DNA from: CAVQJU01 sp963755195
Lineage (GTDB): Bacteria; Acidobacteriota; Vicinamibacteria; Vicinamibacterales; CAVVIG01
Direction of reading: 5' to 3'
DNA: 64,000 nucleotides
NCBI GenBank assembly: GCA_963755195.1
Contig: CAVWIZ010000002.1
Coordinates: forward strand, 1,673,094 to 1,737,093
Shown: piece after piece, positions 56,723-64,000 of the stretch
Position numbering within the stretch: position 1 is the stretch's first letter
How the letters are laid out: the number at the start of each line of letters is the position of its first letter
Program-made: the position numbers and the translations under genes
The notes under the pieces: generated by a model
The model's input: the letters and a program-made list of their open reading frames with translations, nothing else
What the model was told of the DNA's origin: nothing
Database searches by the model: none

Positions 56723-57052
56723 CTATGCCGCGTCGTCGGGCCCTTTGAGGTGATGCCGGCCGACGGCCTCGGTGGCGACCCAATGCGTTGGACGAGGCAT
56801 GCCCATGGCCGCCGCGTACGGTGGGCCGTCACCGCCTCCGAGCCTGTAGTGCTCATCAGCTTTCGCTTGCAGTCGCGCGGCTCGCGCGCCGTGGCCTCGC
56901 AGGCGGTGGTGCTCGGCCAGCCGCTGGTAACGGTCGAAGAAGTAGATGTGAGCTTCGGATGTGAGATCGGCATCCCGCCCCACACTAACCGCCCAGACGA
57001 GCACCTTCGCCGTTATCAGGTCCAGCCGCAGCCCGATCTGGGAGCTGCTCAT
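56723..57052 (-). CDS. Small protein, unknown
   Basis: 109 residues beginning MSSSQIGLRLDLITAKVLVW, AVSVGRDADLTSEAHIYFFD, RYQRLAEHHRLRGHGARAAR, LQAKADEHYRLGGGDGPPYA, then AAMGMPRPTHWVATEAVGRH. Mildly helical and rich in Ala/Arg/His with no signal or membrane segment. Its ATG overlaps the phosphoesterase stop (ATGA), so it is probably its partner in translation. I do not recognise it. Confidence 0.5.
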   Translation of the reverse strand: MSSSQIGLRLDLITAKVLVWAVSVGRDADLTSEAHIYFFDRYQRLAEHHRLRGHGARAARLQAKADEHYRLGGGDGPPYAAAMGMPRPTHWVATEAVGRHHLKGPDDAA

Positions 57053-57845
57053 TGGAACGAGATGTTTGTGAACGCTCGAAGCATATCTTCCTCCAGTGGA
57101 GGTTCCAGAATGCTCCGGACCGCGAACTCTTCCGCCTGCGGATACGAGCTGGCTCGAATGCGGTCGGCTGCTTTTCCAAGATTGATGCACGACGTGTGCC
57201 GAAGCTGAATGTCGCCTCCGAGTAGAAGCCAGTCCGCACCGGGTGGACCAAATGGCATGCCGACGCTGCCAGCGTTGACAATTCTGGTCGCGCCGACCAT
57301 TCGATCGAACTGCATGTGCGTGTGCCCGCAGACCACCAGAGCGCAATCCAGTCCCTGAAGCACGGACGACAGGCGGTCTTCGGGTCTCAGGCGCGTAAAT
57401 CCTTCGGTTTCGCTTCGGGGTGTGCCGTGGCAGAACAGGACCGTGCCCACCTCTGGAACATCAACCCGGAGTGTGCCGAGCTCCGGATTACCTGTCGGTG
57501 CTCAGACCGAAGCTGCCGTCCTGTCCAACGGAGGACGTCTTGAATCGGTTCCGGAAGCGGTTCTCCCGATGTCGTCCCCCAGTACGTCACGTCGCCAGGA
57601 TTCTTCGCTTCCATCTGCGCGAGCACCGCACGCTCACCGTTGCCGTAGATGAATTGGACCGGGATTTCGAGGCTCAGCAACAGTTCGAGGCTTTCGAGTG
57701 GCATGGGTCCAGGTATCACATCACCCCCGACGACAATCTGATCGACGCCGTCGCGTCGAACTTCTTCGAGCACGGCCTCGAGCGCTGGAAGATTTCCATG
57801 AATGTCGTAGAGCGGAGCCACTCGCATGGTGGGCCCTTCACTCAT
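57049..57845 (-). CDS. Metallophosphoesterase, YfcE/ApaH-like (frameshifted)
   Basis: About 264 residues. MRVAPLYDIHGNLPALEAVL (DxH motif), VDQIVVGGDVIPGPMPLESL (GDxVxxG motif), YGNGERAVLAQ (GNH/GNxx motif), and after a frame break near 57500, VVCGHTHMQFDRMVGATRIV (GHTH motif) and NAGSVGMPFGPPGADWLLLG. These are the metal-binding signatures of the calcineurin-like phosphoesterase family (YfcE/MJ0936 type, phosphodiesterase). Start at 57845 or 57827. It overlaps the methyltransferase by a few bases and is coupled to the small protein downstream. Confidence 0.8.
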
Positions 57846-58611
57846 GAGCCCCAAGCCGACATTGGCACACCTGACTCGCGCTCGTGCTCGTAAAGCTCCC
57901 ACCGGAATAGTCTCCGTCCCGGCGCGTGAGGTGAACTCCGTTCACCGCGAGAAGGGCGAGCAGCTCCTGGGGGAAAATGGACCGCAGGTGGAGTGGGACC
58001 ACCCAGGCATCACGCTCTCCCCGCGTAGAAACGAACCACGTTGCCCGATTAACCTGCGATTGGCGATCGTAGTCGTTCGTCGCTTCGACCGTCAGTTCTC
58101 CGTGCAACGGCGATGTCGCGCGCATGACGTGGAACCGTTCCCCGCCAGGGCGGGCAAGCAACTGAAGGTTGGGGTTGAAGATATCGAACGCCAGCACTCC
58201 GTCCGGCTCCAAATGGCGTCGCACAGAGGAAAAGAAGGCCGCGAACTCATCCGGCTCGCTCAAGTGAAGAAGTGAGTTCCGGGCCACGAATATCAGCGAG
58301 AACCGCCGCCCAAGGTCGAACTCCCGCATGTCTCCCTCGACGAGTTGGACCCGCGCACCCGAAGCCGCCGCACGACGGTTTGCGGCCGACAGCATCTTCG
58401 ATGACTGATCGAGTCCGGTAGCTGGCAAACCCGTGGAGGAAATCGGCACGATCAACTGACCGCTGCCGCAAGCGAGCGCGAGGACGGCGCCTGCGCGCTG
58501 CCGTGCAAGGTTCAGATAGTAGTTCAACTGAGCTGCTGAGACGGGCAGCAGCGCGTCGTAGAGATCTGGATCATCGTAGAGCATCGCGTCGCCAGTGATT
58601 TCAGTCCGCAC
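57838..58611 (-). CDS. Class I SAM-dependent methyltransferase
   Basis: 257 residues starting MRTEITGDAMLYDDPDLYDA. SAM-binding region AVLALACGSGQLIVPISSTG, LDQSSKMLSAANRRAAASGA, VEGDMREFDLGRRFSLIFVA, HLEPDGVLAFDIFNPNLQLL and ending DGDYSGGSFTSTSASQVCQC. Typical of small-molecule methyltransferases of the 2-polyprenyl type; substrate unknown. ATG at 58584 (MLYDDPD) is an alternative start. It is the first of three overlapping genes. Confidence 0.82.
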   Translation of the reverse strand: MRTEITGDAMLYDDPDLYDALLPVSAAQLNYYLNLARQRAGAVLALACGSGQLIVPISSTGLPATGLDQSSKMLSAANRRAAASGARVQLVEGDMREFDLGRRFSLIFVARNSLLHLSEPDEFAAFFSSVRRHLEPDGVLAFDIFNPNLQLLARPGGERFHVMRATSPLHGELTVEATNDYDRQSQVNRATWFVSTRGERDAWVVPLHLRSIFPQELLALLAVNGVHLTRRDGDYSGGSFTSTSASQVCQCRLGAHE

Positions 58612-58652
58612 AACGCTCGGCTTCAGCCGCGGCGGCTGCTCACCAGTCGCTC

Positions 58653-60382
58653 CTACGGAGTCGTCGGAGGATAGACTTGCCGTCCTTCAAGGAACGTATA
58701 ACGCACTTGGGCGTTCCGGAATGTCGGAGGGGGTGTCGTCGTGAGATCGCGATCCAGAACGACGAGATCGGCGACCTTCCCCACCTTGACTGACCCAACC
58801 TGATCCTCTTGAAAACTGCACGCGGGCGCCGTTGATTGTGTACGCCGCCAGCATGGCGTCAAGCGTCACCACTTCATCCGGAAGCCATGCGGGCCCGGCG
58901 GCAGCCCGTGGTCCCCGGCGCGTGGCGGCCACCTGGATCGCTGCGACTGGATTCATGGACGTCACCGACCAATCGCTGCCGCCAACCAATAGGGCGCCTG
59001 CACGCGCCAGGCTCCCAATCGGGTAGAAGCGGCCCGATCGTTCCGGGCCGATGATAGGCTCGACCAACTCCCGAATTTCAGCATCCCGGTACGCCCATAG
59101 CCCCTGAACGTTCGCCGCGACGCCCAACACGCGAAACCTTGGAATGTCGGCCGGATCGACGAGTTGGAGATGCGCCACCTGATGGAGAGGGCCATCGGCG
59201 CCATTCGCCGCCCGAGCGCTCGCAAACGCATCCAACGACAGTCGAGCTGCACGGTCGCCGATCGCATGCACGTGCACTTGAAACTTGGCGCGATCAAGAC
59301 CGACGACGAGTTGATTGAACACTTCCAGCGGAAGCAGTGGCGAGCCTCGATTATCGCTGCCGACGTAAGGTAGGAGCAGCGCCGCTGTTTTCGCCTCCAG
59401 GGCTCCATCGAGTCCAATTTTCGCAGCGGTGACCCTGAAACGCGTGCCCCGATACTCCCTGCGGAGGCGCTCGAGTCGCGCGACCTCGCCCGGAACACTT
59501 TTCGGGTCTGTGAGCTTCAAATCGACGGCTGCAGCCGCCGTGACGCGAGCGTTCAGCCCACCGCGACCGTCGACGGCCCGGTACGCGGCGAGCATCACTT
59601 CCTGGGCGCTCGCCTCGTGCACGGACGTGATGCCGAAGGAATTCGCAAGTGCGATGCTTCGAGCGATGGCGGCTTCCATGTCCTTCGTCGATGGCGGTGG
59701 CATCACCCGCAGGAGGAAGCCCGTCGCGAGATCGCGCACCGTCCCGGTCGGCTCGCGCGTTACTTGATCGCGTTCGATCCGTCCGCCTTGCGGGTCGGGC
59801 GTCGAGGCAGTCACCCCGGCAGCGGCCAGCGCCCGTGAATTCACCCACGCCGAGTGTCCGTCGGCGGCCATGAAGAACGCCGGGCGATCGGACACGATGG
59901 CATCGAGCTGACCGCGCGTGGGGTTCGCGTTCGGGAATGTGCCAAGCTGCCATCCGCGCCCAGTCACCCACGCCGCCTGAGGATTCTCGCGTGCGCAGGC
60001 CGCAATGTGTTTCATCACAGCGTCCGCCGTCGCATCCATCGCCAATTCGCAACTGGCTAGACCGAGACCTCCCTGGACGATGTGGACGTGCGAGTCGTGA
60101 AAGCCGGGAAGGAGCATCCCGCCCGCAGATTGATGATGCGCGTGGACGCCTCAACGAAGGGCCGGACTCCCCTGTTCGTCGCCAACTGTACACGATGCGA
60201 CCAGCACGCACGCCGACCGCTGTGGCCGACGGCTGCGCCGCTTCTGCCGTGTAGACAGTCCCCCCGAGAAAAACAACGTCCGCGGCAGCAACAACAGGGG
60301 ACAGCGTCTGCGCCGTGGCCGCGAAGGACAACAGCGGCGACGCAGCGGCCACGATTCGAGCAGCCCTCCAAAATGTCCACAT
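58653..60382 (-). CDS. Secreted YtcJ-like amidohydrolase (frameshifted)
   Basis: About 575 residues. Signal MWTFWRAARIVAAASPLLSF, then VVFLGGTVYTAEAAQPSATA, MLLPGFHDSHVHIVQGGLGL (HxH metal pair), SIALANSFGITSVHEASAQE, IGLDGALEAKTAALLLPYVG, VHVHAIGDRAARLSLDAFAS (HAIGDRA), LVGGSDWSVTSMNP (catalytic GGSD) and SVKVGKVADLVVLDRDLTTT. Frame breaks near 60150 and 58810. Metal-dependent hydrolase of the amidohydrolase superfamily, exoenzyme YtcJ/atzB-like, acting on amide or cyclic amide substrates that cannot be specified. Confidence 0.82.
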
Positions 60383-60435
60383 TCCGTCAGCACCGAATCG
60401 GGAATGTGGCCCTAATTCTTCATCCGCTCCTCCGG

Positions 60436-61058
60436 TCAGTCAGTGTAAATCTCGAATCGTTCGAAGTGATCGCGGTCGAGCCAGATGAGAAGCCATTCGG
60501 AGTCGATTGCGAAGAACGAGTCTCGCTCTGGACCAAGCCTATAGATCAGATTGCGGCCCGTGCTCCCAAGGAGTACGGCGTCTGGAGAGAAGGGCCCAGG
60601 ATAGCCTCCAGTTCGACACGACTCTGCGAAGCACGGAATTGTTTGACGAGGCTACCTAGCATCTTCTGGCGTGGAGTAATGTCGCCTCCGACAAACTGAG
60701 AAGAGCGAGAGTCTAGCCATACCTCTGGCGCAAACGCAAGCAAGTGCGAGCCTGTGGGCAACGCACTTCGAATTGTTCGCGTGAGAGTCACAGCGGATGC
60801 AAACGAGACAAAGCTGGCGAGAGATAGCGCAATCACGGCACGATGCTGCTTGCTTGCCGAGGCCCCGCGGCGACGCGCCGCGATCGCACCGCCGATGCCC
60901 CACAGAGCAACACCGACAAGGCCGAGAAGCACCACTGGAATGGAAAGCCCGTACAGGAAGTAGGCGAAGGTGCCTGCAATACCAGGCCACCAGGTCGGAA
61001 CGAGAATCAGCCCGAAATAGACACCAATCACCGTGAGTGCGACGGCTGTCCCTCGATC
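60436..61058 (-). CDS. Membrane protein fragment, N-terminus missing (frameshifted near end)
   Basis: About 207 residues visible. Four helices (MIGVYFGLILVPTWWPGIAG, SIPVVLLGLVGVALWGIGGA, HRAVIALSLASFVSFASAVT region) then a soluble C-terminus EAILGPSLQTPYSLGSTGRN that continues to FEIYTD with a stop at 60436 once one extra base near 60560 is removed. The upstream end is not a normal start: the frame runs without interruption into a TldD-type N-terminus at ~61050. Either the gene lost its first segment, or two unrelated sequences were joined. Family not recognised. Confidence 0.55.
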
Positions 61059-61234
61059 CAGACAGTGACGCTGACACTGGTGTCCTCACGTTGGCCGTTG
61101 GTAGTAAAGGCATTGACAGCAAAGCGAAGATGAGAATGCTTCTCGCTGGTGACGCTCACGAGCGCGTCACCTGTCTTGGTGTAGCCGAGCACTCGATCAC
61201 AAATGGTTTTGGCTTCCTTCTCGCCGAGCAACAT
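61028..61234 (-). pseudogene. TldD/PmbA family N-terminal fragment
   Basis: ATG at 61234 with a GGGAG ribosome site reads MLLGEKEAKTICDRVLGYTK, TGDALVSVTSEKHSHLRFAV, NAFTTNGQREDTSVSVTVWI, EGQ and then leaves the family with PSHSR and a stop. This is the normal first 60 residues of TldD/PmbA modulators of DNA gyrase (metalloprotease-like, about 480 residues). The rest is absent, replaced by a membrane-protein frame. The IS1595 element lies 32 bases upstream. Confidence 0.72.
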
Positions 61235-61317
61235 GTTGGTCTCCCTTGAAAATTCTCTCTTGGGAGGGCAATAATATACTTGACACACCTGAGATTTTCT
61301 GCTATTGTTTCTTCATT

Positions 61318-62290
61318 ATGAGCGAACAATCAGCCCAAAACACTTCAAGAAGCGATTCAATACTTCTCAGACGAAATGACTTGCATTGAGTATTTCGCCT
61401 CTATCCGCTGGCCAAACGGTGTCAAGTGCGTATGGTGCGGACATGGAGAAACTGGCTTTCTGAGCACTCGCAAAATCTGGAAATGCAAAGGATGCCGGAA
61501 ACAGTTCTCCGTCAAGGTCGGAACGATCTTTGAAGATAGCCCGCTTCGTTTGACTAAATGGTTTCCAGCGGCTTGGCTGATCGTTGGCAGCAAGAACGGA
61601 ATCAGTTCTTACGAGATTGACCGCGCTCTTGGAGTCACCCAGAAGACCGCATGGTTCATGCTTCATAGAATCCGACTTGGCAATGCAGAACGGTTCTTTC
61701 ATGAAGATGGGCGGCAATGGTGGACCTGTCGAAGTTGATGAAACCTACATCGGCGGCAAGGCTCGCAACATGCACTTTGAGAAGAAACTCAGAATGATCG
61801 ACGGTGGACGCGGCACAGTTGGCAAGGTTGCTGTTCTTGGACTTGCTCCAACGGCACGGCAAAGGGAAAACCAAAGTCAGATTGACCACTGTTCAGAATA
61901 CTAGCCGTGAAGACATTCAACCAATCATTCGCAAGAACGTGAAGGCGGGAAGCGAAGCTCTATACCGACTCGCACAGCGGATACGACGGGCTGAACGATG
62001 AATACTTCCATGAGTTCGTGAATCACGCTGAAACCTACGCACGCGGCAAGGTTCACACCAACGGCCTTGAGAACTTCTGGAGTCTCTTGAAGCGCGGCCT
62101 TCGTGGAACCTACGTTAGCGTTGAGCCGTTTCATTTGTTCCGTTACCTTGATGAGCAATCGTTCCGCTACAACAACCGAATTGACATGGACGATTCCGAC
62201 CGATTCAGAAAGCTCATCAAGAAAGTCACTGGCAAGCGCGTCACCTACACCAAGCTGACTGGCAAGGAGGGTGAAACGACCGTGCTTTAA
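61318..62290 (+). CDS. IS1595-family (ISXO2-like) transposase (frameshifted)
   Basis: About 320 residues after correction. ATG at 61318, one extra base, then QPKTLQEAIQYFSDEMTCIE. WPNGVKCVWCGHGETGFL and FKCKGCRKQFSVKVGT-like IWKCKGCRKQFSVKVGT form the N-terminal zinc ribbon; WLIVGSKNGISSYEIDRALG is the HTH; the DDE core is VEVDETYIGGKARNMHF (first Asp), VYTDSHSGYDGL-type DSHSGYDGLNDEYFHEFV (second), and HTNGLENFWSLLKRGLRGTY (Asn/Glu). Frame breaks near 61330, 61678, 61849 and 61958, each repaired by deletion of one base, so the enzyme is likely intact in the organism. Confidence 0.88.
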
Positions 62291-62466
62291 TGGTGAACGA
62301 CTTTGAAGCGCGGCCCGAAGCGGAAGACCTAGCTTTCTTCCGCTTCTTCGCTCTCTTCTCTGCGTCCAGCTTGGCTTTGATCTCGCTGTGCGGAACAGCA
62401 GCAAGCCTACGCATGAAGTTCTCGAAACTTCTCAAATTCTGTTTTGCCTTCGACTTGGACTTTCAT
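62241..62466 (-). CDS. Small basic passenger protein in the IS (one frameshift)
   Basis: About 65-70 residues. ATG at 62466, one extra base near 62455 removed: MKVKSKAKQNLRSFENFMRR, LAAVPHSEIKAKLDAEKRAK, KRKKARSSASGRASKSF. Very Lys/Arg rich with a helical middle. Its ATG overlaps the DUF3800 stop (ATGA at 62463-62466), so the two are translated together. The end at 62241 overlaps the 3' end of the transposase gene on the other strand; an alternative end near 62288 exists if another base is extra. Unknown function; nucleic-acid binding is plausible. Confidence 0.6.
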
Positions 62467-63297
62467 TTAAATCCATTTTCTAATCCGTCTGTTTGGAAAA
62501 GTTCAAAGACATTCTTTTTAGCAGCAAACTGCTTTAGCGGCCAGCGAAGATCCTCATCCTGAATAACAGGATTAAGATTTCTCAAATAATTTGAGAATAC
62601 TTTGCCGGTTTCGTAAGCGACTAAATCTGCAACTTGAAGCGGAACTACCTTTACTGGGGCTCGTCCATACTTATCGCTCAATACTACGGTGTAGGTTCCG
62701 ATGCGATCATCAAGATTAGGGTAGCGGGTCTTGGAATTCTTGAATGTGGAACGGTAGTTGTCTATAAATTGGCCTAAACGAGGAGTGAATGAACGTTGTT
62801 CGGCAACGGAACAATTCTACCTGTTCTTGTGGCGGCATTTCATGAGCGTGAATGAGTGACTGGTGAAAGCAATATTGGAGACACACATAGTAGGGATCGC
62901 CTAGATAGCGTTGTTTTTCAGAGCTTAAATTCCTGAATGCTTCCAGGCTGACTCCATATCCTACATATAGATCAATATGCCTATTCGCAATTTCAAGCAG
63001 TGATCCAAGAAAGTTTTGCCGTTTGTCCTCTTCCCATCCTTCGTATTCTCCATTGGAATGAGCGAAATGTTTCATGTGCAACTCTGAGACTCCGAAATTC
63101 GAGAGACACTCTTTCCATAAAGGCTCAAATTGTCCCCACAATTCTAGAGACGAAAGAGCGCCCGCAACCGCAACAACTTTGCAATTGGGGTCCTTTGAAT
63201 CTCCGCTTTCGTCGAAGTACGCTTTCAGCACTAGTACCAGTGAATGACTTCCATAACTCAAAACAAGATATTGACCAACGCTGTTATTGGAGGCCAT
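62463..63297 (-). CDS. DUF3800 passenger protein in the IS (one frameshift)
   Basis: About 277 residues. The ATG at 63297 has a GGAGG ribosome site. KAYFDESGDSKDPN is the DUF3800 hallmark (YxDESG), followed by VVAVAGALSSLELWGQFEPL, WKECLSNFGVSELHMKHFAH, YYVCLQYCFHQSLIHAH and, after a break near 62720, APVKVVPLQVADLVAYETGK with the conserved ADL. DUF3800 is of unknown function; its acidic residues and ADL near the end suggest an RNase H-like nuclease fold (inference from motifs). It is carried inside the IS, convergent with the transposase, and its stop overlaps the small basic gene. Confidence 0.82.
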
Positions 63298-63360
63298 TAT
63301 GCCGACCTCCACGATCATTTTGAGCCACCCTGTGCTGGTGTGTCAAGTATATTATTGCCC

Positions 63361-63682
63361 TTGGGAGGGGAGTGCAGCTTTGAGAAAGCTGCACGCTTTA
63401 GCCTTCAGGAGTGGGTTCTCCGTTCGGAACGACCCCTACACCCCTCCGATGGAGGGGACTCATTTTCATCGAATGTGGCGCCGCCCAGCGCCATGAAAAA
63501 TTCCTCTGAACTCCTGGGAAGGCGATTGCACCCCACTGCTCGCTTTTCTCGCTGTCCCCCGAAAGTTGTGAAACATTCCTGGGTCAACAGATCGTCCCCC
63601 CTTTCCAAAGGGGACCTTAGGGGGTCCGATGCCGCAAACCTTTCATTCGTCGTAGCGCCATACTTGGGGGCATGACGAACTC
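63361..63682. other. Hairpin-rich intergenic region
   Basis: No gene is supported. It contains GTGCAGCTTTGAGAAAGCTG, a near-perfect hairpin, CCCCTCCGATGGAGGGG, and CCCCCCTTTCCAAAGGGG with GGACCTTAGGGGGTCC. Such short palindromes are repeated in some lower-GC bacterial genomes and are rare in the left part of this window. A 93-codon frame on the minus strand reads through the hairpins and is rejected. Confidence 0.6.
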
Positions 63683-64000
63683 TCAAACCTGCCCTGCAGC
63701 GCTGTTGAGCACATTAATCTGCCGAAAACGCGCCACGGGGCAGCCGTGACTAACAGCGTTCAATTGTATGGGTTCGCCCTTGCCGTCATTGAAGGCACCG
63801 CCGAGCTGGTAGGTCGCTTGACCGCCCAGTCCATCGCAGGTGCCCCAGAAATCCGGCGTCCGCGACTGATAGGCAACATCGCGCAGCATTCCGATAATCT
63901 TGCCCTTCTTGATTTCCCAGAAGGTCTGCCCGCCGAATTGGAAATTGTAGCGTTGCTGGTCGATGGAAAAGCTGCCGTCGCCGTAAATTAGAATGCCGTT
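63683..64000 (-). CDS. TldD/PmbA family metalloprotease, C-terminal part (partial)
   Basis: 105 residues continuing beyond the right edge. NGILIYGDGSFSIDQQRYNF, QFGGQTFWEIKKGKIIGMLR, DVAYQSRTPDFWGTCDGLGG and VSHGCPVARFRQINVLNSAA are the conserved C-terminus of TldD (GxxI-type and PARFxxVxV motifs). TldD/PmbA process small peptides or antitoxins such as CcdA and MccB17. With the TldD fragment at 61028-61234 this suggests that two neighbouring tldD/pmbA genes once lay here, with the IS in the gap. Confidence 0.83.
   Translation of the reverse strand, partial: NGILIYGDGSFSIDQQRYNFQFGGQTFWEIKKGKIIGMLRDVAYQSRTPDFWGTCDGLGGQATYQLGGAFNDGKGEPIQLNAVSHGCPVARFRQINVLNSAAGQV

Larger units (their letters stand above)
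61267..63359. mobile_element. IS1595-family insertion element, 2093 bp, with passenger genes
   Basis: The two ends are GGCAATAATATACTTGAC... and ...GTCAAGTATATTATTGCC, perfect 23-base inverted repeats. Both ends are flanked by the same 8 bases, CTTGGGAG (61259-61266 and 63360-63367), an 8-bp target duplication as expected for IS1595. Inside are a transposase (plus strand), a DUF3800 gene and a small basic gene (minus strand). GC content is clearly below the surrounding DNA. Confidence 0.93.

Noticed and set aside
63405..63686. A 93-codon minus-strand frame
   Set aside because: It translates palindromic repeat DNA and has no domain, ribosome site or coding bias.
61028..64000. One tldD gene interrupted by the IS
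   Set aside because: The C-terminal part lies upstream on the same strand and the N-terminal part downstream, so these are two different genes with the IS between them.

Overview
The window looks like one contig from a high-GC soil-type member of the Acidobacteriota, most like class Vicinamibacteria. This is an inference from gene content: several CRTAC1 (FG-GAP plus UnbV/ASPIC) proteins paired with TPR proteins, a TIGR03435 protein, a PadR regulator overlapping a permease-prefix membrane protein, a carboxypeptidase-regulatory-domain TonB receptor, DUF6152, an Abhydrolase_10 protein and an alternative complex III operon. I see no rRNA, tRNA or CRISPR array. The last ~3 kb (from about 61.05 kb) is visibly more AT-rich and may not have the same origin.

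Layout. 1-3.1 kb: the end of a haem-containing PQQ-type quinoprotein, a SnoaL-like protein, a two-cupin protein and a VapBC pair. 3.15-8.35 kb (+): two CRTAC1 genes and a TPR lipoprotein joined by 4-bp stop/start overlaps. 8.4-12.6 kb: a TonB-dependent receptor divergent from a LysR regulator. 12.7-20.9 kb: an unusual block with an asparagine-synthase-like enzyme lacking the glutaminase cysteine, a NosR-like polyferredoxin with a FixH-like protein and a 48-residue NQ-repeat peptide, a radical SAM protein coupled to a flavin halogenase-like protein, an orphan HicB-like protein and an RnfD-like membrane protein. 20.1-30.9 kb (-): a long operon-like run CRTAC1, TPR, MFS transporter, TPR/FG-GAP, CRTAC1, RnfD-like.

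31.0-36.8 kb: secreted proteins of an acidobacterial family of unknown function, DUF6152, an acyl-CoA synthetase and a divergent acrylyl-CoA reductase (AcuI/YhdH). 37-40.6 kb: small membrane proteins, a PlsC-type acyltransferase and LspA. 40.6-48.4 kb (-): an alternative complex III operon (ActA, B1, B2, C, D), a reaction-centre-type dihaem cytochrome in the following slot, and two monohaem cytochromes upstream. 48.5-51.2 kb: PadR, membrane protein and TIGR03435 protein behind a consensus promoter. 51.2-61.2 kb (-): methyltransferases, a hydrolase, a TIM-barrel isomerase, cupins, a phosphoesterase and an amidohydrolase. 61.27-63.36 kb: a complete IS1595-family element with 8-bp target duplication carrying a DUF3800 gene and a small basic gene, lying between two TldD/PmbA-type genes.

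Two features run across the window. First, many genes are broken by single-base changes, nearly all of them one extra base, clustered at 0-6, 25.6-36.6, 41.9-45.8 and 55-62.8 kb, while genes between are clean. Uncorrected sequencing insertions explain this better than gene decay, so those genes are listed as CDS with frameshifts noted. Second, several dispersed repeat families occupy the gaps: a 265-320 bp MITE-like element with ~30-bp terminal inverted repeats, a degenerate GGTAATT palindrome family, a CACAGAG hairpin family, and simple repeats that have entered coding frames.
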